Assembly: GCA_047638715.1 (NCBI GenBank)
Contig: JBLIMK010000110.1
Coordinates: forward strand, 1-11,016
Length of the DNA: 11,016 nucleotides
Reading direction: 5' to 3'
DNA from: SHLQ01 sp047638715
Lineage (GTDB): Bacteria > Actinomycetota > Acidimicrobiia > Acidimicrobiales > SHLQ01
The notes below the pieces were generated by a model. It saw only the letters and a program-made list of their open reading frames with translations. It was not told where the DNA came from and did no database searches. Of the stretch, positions 1-6,380 are shown one piece after another. Position numbers and translations under genes: made by a program. Every line of letters begins with the position of its first letter. Within the stretch, counting starts at the first letter, position 1.

Positions 1-73
1 GATTAGGTGCCAGGCCCCTATTTACGATTAGGGGCCAGGCCCCTATTTACGTTGAGGGGCCAGGCCCCTAACG
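1..73. repeat. Three tandem 25-bp units, each centred on a 17-bp palindrome
   Basis: Units begin at 1, 26 and 51. The first two are identical except for one base (T at 8, G at 33). Each contains an 8-bp arm TAGGGGCC, a single A, and the arm GGCCCCTA: copies at 4-20 (one mismatch), 29-45 (perfect) and 54-70 (outermost pair lost). Copy three can extend its stem, because CGTT at 50-53 is complementary to AACG at 70-73 with G54 bulged. The block ends about 30 nt before the serS start, so it lies in the leader or promoter region of serS or at the end of an upstream gene. It resembles REP-type intergenic palindromes. The hairpins have no T-tract, so a classical intrinsic terminator is not supported. 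The block touches the window edge and may continue upstream. Confidence 0.85.
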
Positions 74-95
74 GCTGGGTGAAGGCCGATAACCT

Positions 96-104
96 GAGGG
101 GGTG
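96..104 (+). promoter_or_regulatory. Abutting purine run / start codon of serS
   Basis: GAGGGG at 96-101 is the only Shine-Dalgarno-like sequence near the serS GTG (102-104), and it leaves no spacer. The in-frame TAA at 90-92 rules out a start further upstream. Either initiation here uses weak anti-SD pairing or is leaderless-like, or the purine run is incidental. Confidence 0.4.
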
Positions 105-1349
105 ATCAACCTTCGACAACTCGACGATCAGGCCTACCGCGACGGCGCCATCTTGAAGGGTGCCACCGCCGAACAACTCGACGCGCTGAGCGCTGCTGAG
201 AACGCACGACGATCCTCGATGAGCGAGGTCGAGGAGCTTCGTGGCCAATCAAATGCTGTCTCGAAGGAGATTGGTAAGGCTTCGCCCGAGGAACGTCCCG
301 CAAAGATCGAATCAGCCAACTTGCTGAAGCAAGACTTGAAGTCGAAAGAAGCCGAGCTCACTGAACGACAAGCCGTCGTCGACGCGTTGATCCTGCACGT
401 TCCGAACCCGGCTCACGCCTCCGTGCCCGGCGGTGGCGAAGAAAATTTCGAACTCGTGGTGTCCATTGGTGAACAAGCCCCTCCGCCACCGATGGACCAT
501 GGCGACTTTGGCGCGGCGATGGGCTGGGTAAACACGGAGAAGGGAGCCGAGGTCAGCGGTTCTCGCTTCGCGTATCTCCAACGAGAAGCCGTACTCCTCG
601 AATTGGCCTTGGTGCAGTGGACCATGCAAAAGCTCGTTGCACGGGGCTTCATCCCAACCGTCCCGCCCGTACTCGTTCGGGAACAGATGATGATCGACTC
701 CGGCTTCTTTCCCACCGACGAGCACCAGGTCTACACGGTTGCCGAGGACGAGCTCTACCTGGTTGGCACGTCCGAAGTTCCCCTCGCTGGTCTACACCGT
801 GGCGATCGATTGGATCTCGCCGATCTCCCGCTTCGTTATGCAGGCTTCTCATCCTGTTTCCGTCGTGAAGCTGGCACGTACGGCAAGGACACGCGTGGGA
901 TCTTCCGCGTTCACCAGTTCGACAAGGTCGAGATGTTCATCTGGAGCGACCCCAACAAGTCCTGGGAAGAGCACGAGCTTCTGCTCGAGATCGAACGCGA
1001 GATTCTGGACGATCTCGCGCTCCCCTATCGGGTGATCAACGTGGCCGCCGGCGATCTCGGAAATCCTGCGGCGAAGAAGTACGACTGCGAAGTCTGGTTG
1101 CCTTCCGAGGGCGCCTATCGCGAACTCACCTCGTGCTCGAACTACACCGACTACTCCGCTCGCCGCCTCGGCACGAGGGCGAAAGGTGAGGCAGGTTCCG
1201 AATTCGTACACACCTTGAACGGCACAGCATGTGCTGTTGGACGAATGCTTGTCTTCTTGATGGAGCACTACCAACAAGACGACGGATCGTTCGCCGTGCC
1301 CGATGTTCTGAAACCTTTCTGTGGATTCGACACCGTTGCAGCGCGATAG
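102..1349 (+). CDS. serS: Seryl-tRNA synthetase (SerRS, class II aaRS)
   Basis: This cytoplasmic enzyme charges tRNA-Ser (and tRNA-Sec) with serine via seryl-AMP. The 415-aa length is normal for bacterial SerRS. Residues about 27-100 form the charged, Ala/Glu/Lys-rich antiparallel coiled-coil arm that grips the long variable arm of tRNA-Ser. The catalytic core follows. It has the serine-binding TSEVPLAGLH (223-232), class II motif 2 around FRREAG (253-258) running on to GIFRVHQFDKVEMF, the ELTSCSNYTDYSARR block (341-355), and motif 3 at GTACAVGR (374-381). The GTG start is the first start codon after an in-frame TAA at 90-92, and MINLRQL matches the family N-terminus, so the start is well supported. 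A run GAGGGG (96-101) directly abuts the GTG, giving almost no spacer. A hydrolase-family gene follows after 6 nt and is probably cotranscribed. Confidence 0.97.
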   Translation: MINLRQLDDQAYRDGAILKGATAEQLDALSAAENARRSSMSEVEELRGQSNAVSKEIGKASPEERPAKIESANLLKQDLKSKEAELTERQAVVDALILHVPNPAHASVPGGGEENFELVVSIGEQAPPPPMDHGDFGAAMGWVNTEKGAEVSGSRFAYLQREAVLLELALVQWTMQKLVARGFIPTVPPVLVREQMMIDSGFFPTDEHQVYTVAEDELYLVGTSEVPLAGLHRGDRLDLADLPLRYAGFSSCFRREAGTYGKDTRGIFRVHQFDKVEMFIWSDPNKSWEEHELLLEIEREILDDLALPYRVINVAAGDLGNPAAKKYDCEVWLPSEGAYRELTSCSNYTDYSARRLGTRAKGEAGSEFVHTLNGTACAVGRMLVFLMEHYQQDDGSFAVPDVLKPFCGFDTVAAR

Positions 1350-1355
1350 GTCGCC

Positions 1356-2009
1356 ATGGACAACACAGGAGGCATGAGCCTCACCGATCTTCTCGCCCAA
1401 CCGGGGGTTCACGAGGAAGTCGAGATACGTGGGCGTTTTGGGTTCCTCGCATTTCATGGGGGACCCGTCGAGCGCGTGACGTCGATGATTGCCCGGATGG
1501 CCGCCGAGGCCTCGGGTTCGACGTTCTACTCGATCGATCAACCCGCTGGTCGGCCGCTTCATCTGCCGTCGACGCGCTACCGCCCAGAGGAATCACCGGC
1601 CTTGGCAAACGTGCTCGAGCACATCGACATCGTCTGCACTGTGCATGGCTACGGACGCGAGATGGACAAGCAACATTTCTTGCTGGGAGGCCAGAACCGA
1701 GAGCTCGCAAAGGTGATGGCGGAACAGCTCGTGGAAACTATTCCCAGCAAATTCAAGGTCATCACCGACCTCGACGCAATTCCTCGCGAGCTGCGCGGCG
1801 TGCACCCTCAAAACCCTGTGAACAAGCCACCGCACCAGGGCGTGCAGTTAGAGATTCCGCCGAGCCCTCGATGGAACTGGAACGCACACGATTGGGCGGA
1901 CGCGGATGGGTTGAAGCCGACCAGCGCCGTTCAAGGAATCGTCGAGGCTCTAGCAGCAACCGCTGTCCGGTGGCTCGATCAGGGTTCGAAGGTCACCGAC
2001 GGGTCATAA
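1356..2009 (+). CDS. Poly-gamma-glutamate hydrolase family protein (DUF867/PghP-like, putative zinc amidohydrolase)
   Basis: The 217-aa protein matches the pattern of the phage/Bacillus poly-gamma-glutamate hydrolase family, zinc-dependent enzymes with a carboxypeptidase-like fold. The visible elements, in family order, are: AFHGGPVERVT (32-42) with probable metal ligands H34 and E39; LHLPSTRY (68-75); CTVHGYG (94-100) with probable third ligand H97; LLGGQNREL (109-117); the substrate-loop region NPVNKPPHQGVQLEI (153-167), which carries the conserved GVQLE with its acidic residue. There is no signal peptide or membrane segment, so it should be cytoplasmic. The natural substrate is unknown; in non-PGA producers these may act on other gamma- or N-acyl amino acid conjugates. 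The start could also be ATG 1374, where AGGAGG lies only 1 nt upstream; ATG 1356 is used here. It lies 6 nt after serS, and its last 31 nt overlap the convergent DUF983 gene. Confidence 0.72.
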   Translation: MDNTGGMSLTDLLAQPGVHEEVEIRGRFGFLAFHGGPVERVTSMIARMAAEASGSTFYSIDQPAGRPLHLPSTRYRPEESPALANVLEHIDIVCTVHGYGREMDKQHFLLGGQNRELAKVMAEQLVETIPSKFKVITDLDAIPRELRGVHPQNPVNKPPHQGVQLEIPPSPRWNWNAHDWADADGLKPTSAVQGIVEALAATAVRWLDQGSKVTDGS

Positions 2010-2404
2010 CGCGGGTCGACTTCGCCGGGCTCCAACTCGATGAACATCAGGTCGATCGCACTCCACAACGTCTTGGAGATCGGAAAGAAGAACAGTGATA
2101 CGGCGAGTGCGACGCCCACCGTGAGGATTGTCATCTCGACGACCGGAATGTCAGGAGCGGTAAGCGCTGCGCCGACAAGCACCGTGACGAGGATCGCGAC
2201 AGAAGTGACGATCGTGTTCATGCCAACGGCGCCGACGAAATGTCCTTCCTTGCGTTCAACGTCAAAACCACAATGGCGACAAATTGCTCGAACACCTATC
2301 CACCTCGACGTCAGTCTCGTCGTGCCACACACGGCGCAACGACCAGTAAAACCACGAATGAGCATCGCTATCTTGGTTGGGTGAGCCGCCCCGCCGGCGC
2401 CCAT
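1979..2404 (-). CDS. DUF983 family membrane protein with CxxC zinc ribbon
   Basis: The 141-aa protein starts with an RGFTGRCAVCG motif. Two CxxC pairs (C23/C26 and C42/C45) form a rubredoxin/zinc-ribbon-like head, followed by two hydrophobic helices (about 64-82 and 90-110). This is the DUF983 layout. DUF983 genes are often found next to cytochrome c oxidase genes in other bacteria (for example near coxC/surf1 in alphaproteobacteria), which agrees with its position last in this oxidase operon. The biochemical role is unknown; a part in metal handling or oxidase biogenesis is an inference. The start is well supported: its ATG overlaps the ctaG stop as TGATG, and GGAG (2410-2413) sits 5 nt upstream inside ctaG. 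Its 3' end overlaps the convergent hydrolase gene by 31 nt. Confidence 0.85.
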   Translation of the reverse strand: MGAGGAAHPTKIAMLIRGFTGRCAVCGTTRLTSRWIGVRAICRHCGFDVERKEGHFVGAVGMNTIVTSVAILVTVLVGAALTAPDIPVVEMTILTVGVALAVSLFFFPISKTLWSAIDLMFIELEPGEVDPRYDPSVTFEP

Positions 2405-3282
2405 CAGCGCTCCGAGGTTGCCGGTCCGGCCTTTTCGAATTCGTCTGCCACATCGTCGAACGTGAGCGGTTTGACAACCGGTCTTTCCATATCCTGGGCC
2501 CGTTCATCGGCCGCCCAACGGAAGAACCGAGCCGCGATGAGGCCCCAGAGGAAGAAGCCACCGAAAATTTTCATCACAAATCCGGCGGCCTGTTGATCGG
2601 CGACGACGCCAATGTCCCAGAGACGCTCGACAGTGTCATATGCCGGGTACACGGGGTTGTCGGCGAACGTGAGCCAACCGGCTGGAATCGTCGGGATAAT
2701 CGACATGAGGAAGAGGTAGATCATCTGGGCAGGGGGCGACAGACGTAGCTCCGGCAAGGGACCGAGCACCGGAAGCCACATCAGCAAGGCAGCGGTAAAC
2801 ATGACGAGGTGAATCGAGTAATGGAATGGCCCGGAATCGAACGAGAGCTGCACGATGCCGTTCCAGTGCGTGAGCGCAGCCAGCGCGTTGAAGATGATCC
2901 CGGCCACGATCGGCTTGGCGAGCTTGCCGACCCAGGTGCGCTCCTGATCGCCTCCTCCGAGAATGAGTCGTGCCAACCATTCGGGTGTTGCCTGCAGGAA
3001 CAAGATCGGAATGAAGAAGGTGATCAACAAGTGCTGAAGCATGTGCACTGAGTAGAGGTATTCCTCAGCAATATCGTGCATCGGCCAATCGGCGGCCAGA
3101 GCAAACACGACGACACCAAGGACGAAGAAGCGCTTCTGACGTGCGGAGACGACCTCGCCCTCGCGGACCACCTTTGGGCCAATCACCCGAGTCGCGTACA
3201 GACCAAGCCCGATGATCGCGGCGAGCAGCAGCCAGACTTCAGGATGTGGCCGCCACGACCAGGGGTCGATGGCTGCGAGCAT
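2404..3282 (-). CDS. ctaG: Cytochrome c oxidase assembly factor CtaG (caa3-type)
   Basis: The 292-aa polytopic membrane protein has about seven TM segments and belongs to the caa3_CtaG family (PF09678 type), needed in Bacillus-like systems for caa3 oxidase formation, probably CuB insertion. It is distinct from the unrelated Cox11/CtaG of proteobacteria. Characteristic residues are WPMHDIAEEYLYSVHMLQH (66-84) with H69, H80 and H84, then ITFFIPILFL; H139 in LTHWNG; the HYSIH pair (H154, H158); and DQQAAGFVMK near 229-238. The family's histidines are the likely copper ligands. The start ATG is 2 nt after the ctaF stop and its TGA overlaps the next ATG, so translational coupling is expected on both sides. 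The hydrophilic C-terminus (about 257-292) is probably cytoplasmic. Confidence 0.93.
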   Translation of the reverse strand: MLAAIDPWSWRPHPEVWLLLAAIIGLGLYATRVIGPKVVREGEVVSARQKRFFVLGVVVFALAADWPMHDIAEEYLYSVHMLQHLLITFFIPILFLQATPEWLARLILGGGDQERTWVGKLAKPIVAGIIFNALAALTHWNGIVQLSFDSGPFHYSIHLVMFTAALLMWLPVLGPLPELRLSPPAQMIYLFLMSIIPTIPAGWLTFADNPVYPAYDTVERLWDIGVVADQQAAGFVMKIFGGFFLWGLIAARFFRWAADERAQDMERPVVKPLTFDDVADEFEKAGPATSER

Positions 3283-3284
3283 GA

Positions 3285-3659
3285 TCAGCTACCGCCGCCG
3301 GGCAATCCTGCGTCGTCGAAGCCATCGTTCCAGAAATTGAACTCGAATGCGGACATCATGATGGAGTACACCACGATGGCCAAAATCAAGCCAGCGCCAA
3401 AAAGCCGCCACAGGATTGGATTGTCGAACTTGAGGTGCATGAAGTAGGCACCGACTATCCAGAACTTGACGCCCATCAACGCGATGAGGCCGATCTTGAC
3501 AAGTCCGCGTGGTAGTTCGTCCTCGAACACGAACATCAAGATCTCGAGGGCTGTGAGCGCACCGAGGATCAGCGCGATGATCACGTAGCTACGGTCGCTC
3601 GGATGCCCGTGCGCGTCGTCGTGCGTGTCGATGTCGTCGTGGGTATCGATGGCAGTCAT
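3285..3659 (-). CDS. ctaF: Cytochrome c oxidase subunit IV (prokaryotic COX4/CtaF-type)
   Basis: The 124-aa protein has three TM helices (about 26-46, 54-76, 82-103) and the conserved FWIVGAYFMHLKFDNP stretch (66-81) typical of caa3 subunit IV (COX4_pro). This small accessory subunit packs against subunits I and III and helps stabilise the CuB site in related oxidases. The N-terminus carries a His/Asp-rich stretch, DTHDDIDTHDDAHGHPSD (5-22), of the same flavour as tails on neighbouring subunits. The start is supported by AGGA (3666-3669) 6 nt upstream, which overlaps the ctaE stop codon. It sits 8 nt after ctaE and 2 nt before ctaG. Confidence 0.93.
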   Translation of the reverse strand: MTAIDTHDDIDTHDDAHGHPSDRSYVIIALILGALTALEILMFVFEDELPRGLVKIGLIALMGVKFWIVGAYFMHLKFDNPILWRLFGAGLILAIVVYSIMMSAFEFNFWNDGFDDAGLPGGGS

Positions 3660-3667
3660 AGGGCGTC

Positions 3668-4312
3668 CTAACCGATCGGAATGAGGTAGATGACGGTGAA
3701 GATGATCACCCAGACAATGTCGACGAAGTGCCAGTAGAGACCGACCAACTCAACGGTCTCGGTCTTCTCTTTGCCGAGTCCGCTCTCGCGTGTCCCGAAG
3801 ACTGTGCCGAGAAGCAGCAAGATGCCAACGCTTACGTGCACGCCGTGGAACCCGGTGAGGGTGTAGAACGCCGACGTCCAGGTGTTCGTCGTGTAGCCAA
3901 GGCCCTTTTGATTGAACTCGGTGAACTCAAAGACTTGCCCGCCGATGAACACCATCCCAAGAAATGCGGTGGTAAGCAGCCAAATGCGGCCACTGCGTTG
4001 GTCACCACGACGGACCGCCGATAACGCGAGCACCATCGTCAGCGAGCTCATCAAAAGCACGAACGAGCTGAGTGAAGTAAACGGAATGTCGAATACATCG
4101 CCCGGTTCGGTGAATGCCGTTCCATCGGAGATGTTCGTTCGATACAGCAAGAAGGTAGAGATCAAGGCGCCGAACAACAAACAATCCGACGACAAGAAGA
4201 GCCACATGGCCAGCTTGTTGTTCGAGAGACCCGTGTTGGTGTCGTGCTGTCCGTGATCGTCGTGATCGTCGTGATCGTCGTGCGTATCGGCGGCGACTGT
4301 TGCGTTAGCCAT
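3668..4312 (-). CDS. ctaE: Cytochrome c oxidase subunit III
   Basis: The 214-aa, five-TM protein is a typical short bacterial subunit III. Signatures are KLAMWLFLSSDCLLFGAL (33-50), where the family's usual Glu after Ser is Asp43; GFHGVHV (155-161) with H156 and H159; and a C-terminal YWHFVDIVWV (193-202). The subunit binds lipid and supports proton uptake to subunit I. The open frame runs upstream to 4627, but that extension is the antisense-strand shadow of ctaD's 3' end in another frame. The true start is ATG 4312: GGAG at 4320-4323 lies 7 nt upstream, and the ATG overlaps the ctaD stop by 8 nt. Immediately after the start comes DTHDDHDDHDDHGQHD (9-24), partly encoded by a 9-bp tandem repeat. 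Confidence 0.95.
   Translation of the reverse strand: MANATVAADTHDDHDDHDDHGQHDTNTGLSNNKLAMWLFLSSDCLLFGALISTFLLYRTNISDGTAFTEPGDVFDIPFTSLSSFVLLMSSLTMVLALSAVRRGDQRSGRIWLLTTAFLGMVFIGGQVFEFTEFNQKGLGYTTNTWTSAFYTLTGFHGVHVSVGILLLLGTVFGTRESGLGKEKTETVELVGLYWHFVDIVWVIIFTVIYLIPIG
4252..4278. repeat. 9-bp tandem repeat, three perfect units, inside ctaE
   Basis: CGTGATCGT is repeated three times without change on the + strand. On the coding (-) strand it encodes the HDD-type triplet repeat of the CtaE N-terminal tail. Because the unit is a multiple of three, slippage would lengthen or shorten the tail without a frameshift. Confidence 0.85.
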
Positions 4313-6380
4313 TCGTGGGCTCCGTCTCGCTTGTATCCCCGACGGAGACGAGCTCGGCGGCGTCGTCACCGACTTCGAGAGCATCTTCTGCAGCACGCTC
4401 GATTTCATCGGACGCCTCACCGTCACCATCATCGCTGTGGTCGTCGTGATGGTCATGAGCAGCGTTCGGGTCGTCGGGATGTTCGAAGATCCAGCCGACC
4501 ATGCCGTAGACGAGCAGAGCAGCACCGGGGATGCAGAGCCAGAGGCTGTAGATAAGGCCATAAGCGATAACGGGCAAGCCAAGCGCCAGGATGATCGGGA
4601 AGTAGCTCGGCGACGGCAGGTGCACATCGGTTGCCGAACCGTCCTGAGCGACCTCTTCAGCTGTGGCGATCTGCACCACGTTCTTGTCTTCGTCGTAGCC
4701 GTACTTGCGGTGCCAGAACTCGTCGAGGCCTTCGACCGTGATCACTTCGTCGAAGTTGTGCTCGGGAGTCGGTGAGGCGGTCATCCACTCGAGGCTGCGC
4801 GCATCCCATGGATCGGGTCCTGGGTTCGGCATGCCAGCGGCCTTCCACTTCTTGCGGCTGTAGACGATGTTGAAGAAGAAGATCGCAACACCAGCAGCGA
4901 TAATGAATGCGCCGATCGACGCGACCATGTTCCACAACTCAAAGCCGAAGCTCTTGTCATAGGAATCTATGCGTCGACTCATGCCCTGAAGGCCGAGGAT
5001 ATGCATTGGTCCGAAGGTGAGGTTGAAACCAACGATCTGCAACCAGAAGTTCCACTTCCCGATGCGTTCGTTCAGCATGTAACCGAAGATCTTGGGCCAC
5101 CAGAAATAGAAGCCGGCGAAGATACCGAGCAGTGCGCCGCCGAAGATCACATAGTGAAAGTGCGCCACGATGTAATACGTGTCGGTCTGTTGGGTGTCGG
5201 CCGGCGCAACAGAGTGGGTCACACCGGAAAGTCCACCGATCGTAAACATCGACACGACGCCGACGGCGAACAACATCGCGGTGGTGAATCGGAGGCGGCC
5301 GCCCCAGATCGTGGCCAACCAGTTGAGGATCTTCACACCGGTCGGTATGGCGATGAACATCGTGGAGAGCGAAAACGCTGCGACCGAGATTGGACCGATG
5401 CCCGACACAAACATGTGGTGAGCCCACACGCCCCACCCCATGAAGCCGATAGCGATACCGGAGAACACCATGAAGCTGTAGCCGAAGATCGGTTTGCGAC
5501 TGAAGGTTGGGATGACTTCGGAGATGATGCCGAAGCTCGGCAGGATGAGGATGTAGACCTCTGGGTGGCCAAAGATCCAGAAGAGATGCTGCCAGAGCAG
5601 CGGATCGGCGCCGGCCTCGGTATTGAAGAAGTTGGCGCCGAAGAGGCGATCGAACGTGAGCTCGAAAAGTGCGATCGAGATGACCGGCACGGCAAACAGC
5701 AGCAGGAACTGCACCACGAGGTTCATCCAGGTGAACACCGGCATGCGGAACAACGTCATGCCCTTCGGACGCATGTTGAGCACGGTCGTGATCAGGTTGA
5801 TCGCCGAAACCAGCGAGGCAATACCGGTGATTTGCAGACCCAAAGCGTAGAAGTCGATGCCATGGCTCGGTGAGAAGGTGACCGACGAGTTCGGTGCGTA
5901 GTTGAACCAACCACCGTCAGCTCCACCGCCGAAGAGCCAGGAGGAGTTCAGGAAAAGGCCACCGAACAAGAAGAGCCAGAAACTGAGAGCGTTCAGACGT
6001 GGAAAGGCCACGTCGCGGGCTCCGATCTGCAACGGAAGTAGGTAGTTTGCAAACGCTGCAGCAAGGGGCATTATCACGAGGAAGATCATCGTGACGCCAT
6101 GCATCGTGAAGACTTGGTTGTAGACCTCGGGCGACAGGAGCGTGCCGTTCGGAGTGGCCAGCTGGATGCGGATCAGTAGCGCCTCGGCGCCCCCGAGCAC
6201 GAAGAAGAACATGGCGGCGACGCCATACATGATGCCGATCTTCTTGTGATCGACCGTCGTCAGCCAGTCCTTCCAGGTCTCTGAAATCTTTGGCCGCGTC
6301 AGATCGCCAAGGGGACGATCGGCGGTCTCAGCAGCGTCGTCGCCAGCACCGATAGCCAGTGGTTGGTCGATGATTGCCAT
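4305..6380 (-). CDS. ctaD: Cytochrome c oxidase subunit I (A1-type, caa3), C-terminally extended
   Basis: This is the catalytic subunit reducing O2 to water with proton pumping. All metal ligands are present: H94 and H409 (heme a), H407 (heme a3), and H272, H321, H322 (CuB), with Y276 as the cross-linked Tyr in GHPEVY (271-276). E274, D123/N130 (D-pathway, in GARDVAFPRLN) and K350 (K-pathway, in IPTGVKILNW) identify an A1 proton pump. The 691 aa exceed the usual 530-570. After the conserved DPWDARSLEW (523-532) come about 60 soluble residues, two further TM helices (about 592-632) and an acidic His/Asp-rich cytoplasmic tail (641-691). Oddly, the His usually preceding the Asp of the Mg site is Thr (T399-D400). 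The start is supported by GGGAG (6388-6392) 7 nt upstream. The ATG overlaps the ctaC stop by 1 nt, and the gene's end overlaps ctaE by 8 nt. Confidence 0.97.
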   Translation of the reverse strand: MAIIDQPLAIGAGDDAAETADRPLGDLTRPKISETWKDWLTTVDHKKIGIMYGVAAMFFFVLGGAEALLIRIQLATPNGTLLSPEVYNQVFTMHGVTMIFLVIMPLAAAFANYLLPLQIGARDVAFPRLNALSFWLFLFGGLFLNSSWLFGGGADGGWFNYAPNSSVTFSPSHGIDFYALGLQITGIASLVSAINLITTVLNMRPKGMTLFRMPVFTWMNLVVQFLLLFAVPVISIALFELTFDRLFGANFFNTEAGADPLLWQHLFWIFGHPEVYILILPSFGIISEVIPTFSRKPIFGYSFMVFSGIAIGFMGWGVWAHHMFVSGIGPISVAAFSLSTMFIAIPTGVKILNWLATIWGGRLRFTTAMLFAVGVVSMFTIGGLSGVTHSVAPADTQQTDTYYIVAHFHYVIFGGALLGIFAGFYFWWPKIFGYMLNERIGKWNFWLQIVGFNLTFGPMHILGLQGMSRRIDSYDKSFGFELWNMVASIGAFIIAAGVAIFFFNIVYSRKKWKAAGMPNPGPDPWDARSLEWMTASPTPEHNFDEVITVEGLDEFWHRKYGYDEDKNVVQIATAEEVAQDGSATDVHLPSPSYFPIILALGLPVIAYGLIYSLWLCIPGAALLVYGMVGWIFEHPDDPNAAHDHHDDHSDDGDGEASDEIERAAEDALEVGDDAAELVSVGDTSETEPTNG

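Noticed and set aside
1..73. CRISPR-like array
   Set aside because: The 25-bp units are directly tandem, with no spacers and only three copies.
1229..2098. 289-codon + strand frame overlapping serS and the hydrolase gene
   Set aside because: An Arg-rich shadow in a different frame; the hydrolase frame explains the region with recognisable motifs.
4313..4627. 105-residue upstream extension of the ctaE reading frame
   Set aside because: It overlaps the 3' end of ctaD and translates to Ser/Thr/Arg-rich shadow sequence. ATG 4312 has a good Shine-Dalgarno sequence and the proper subunit III N-terminus.
5001..5873. Long open frame (290 codons) on the + strand within ctaD
   Set aside because: It is antisense to well-conserved CtaD sequence. 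The translation is a low-complexity His/Asp/Glu/Arg-rich shadow with no recognisable domain.
4957..5910. 317-codon - strand frame inside ctaD
   Set aside because: An out-of-frame shadow of ctaD, rich in Arg/His with no hydrophobic segments or motifs; ctaD itself is unmistakable here.
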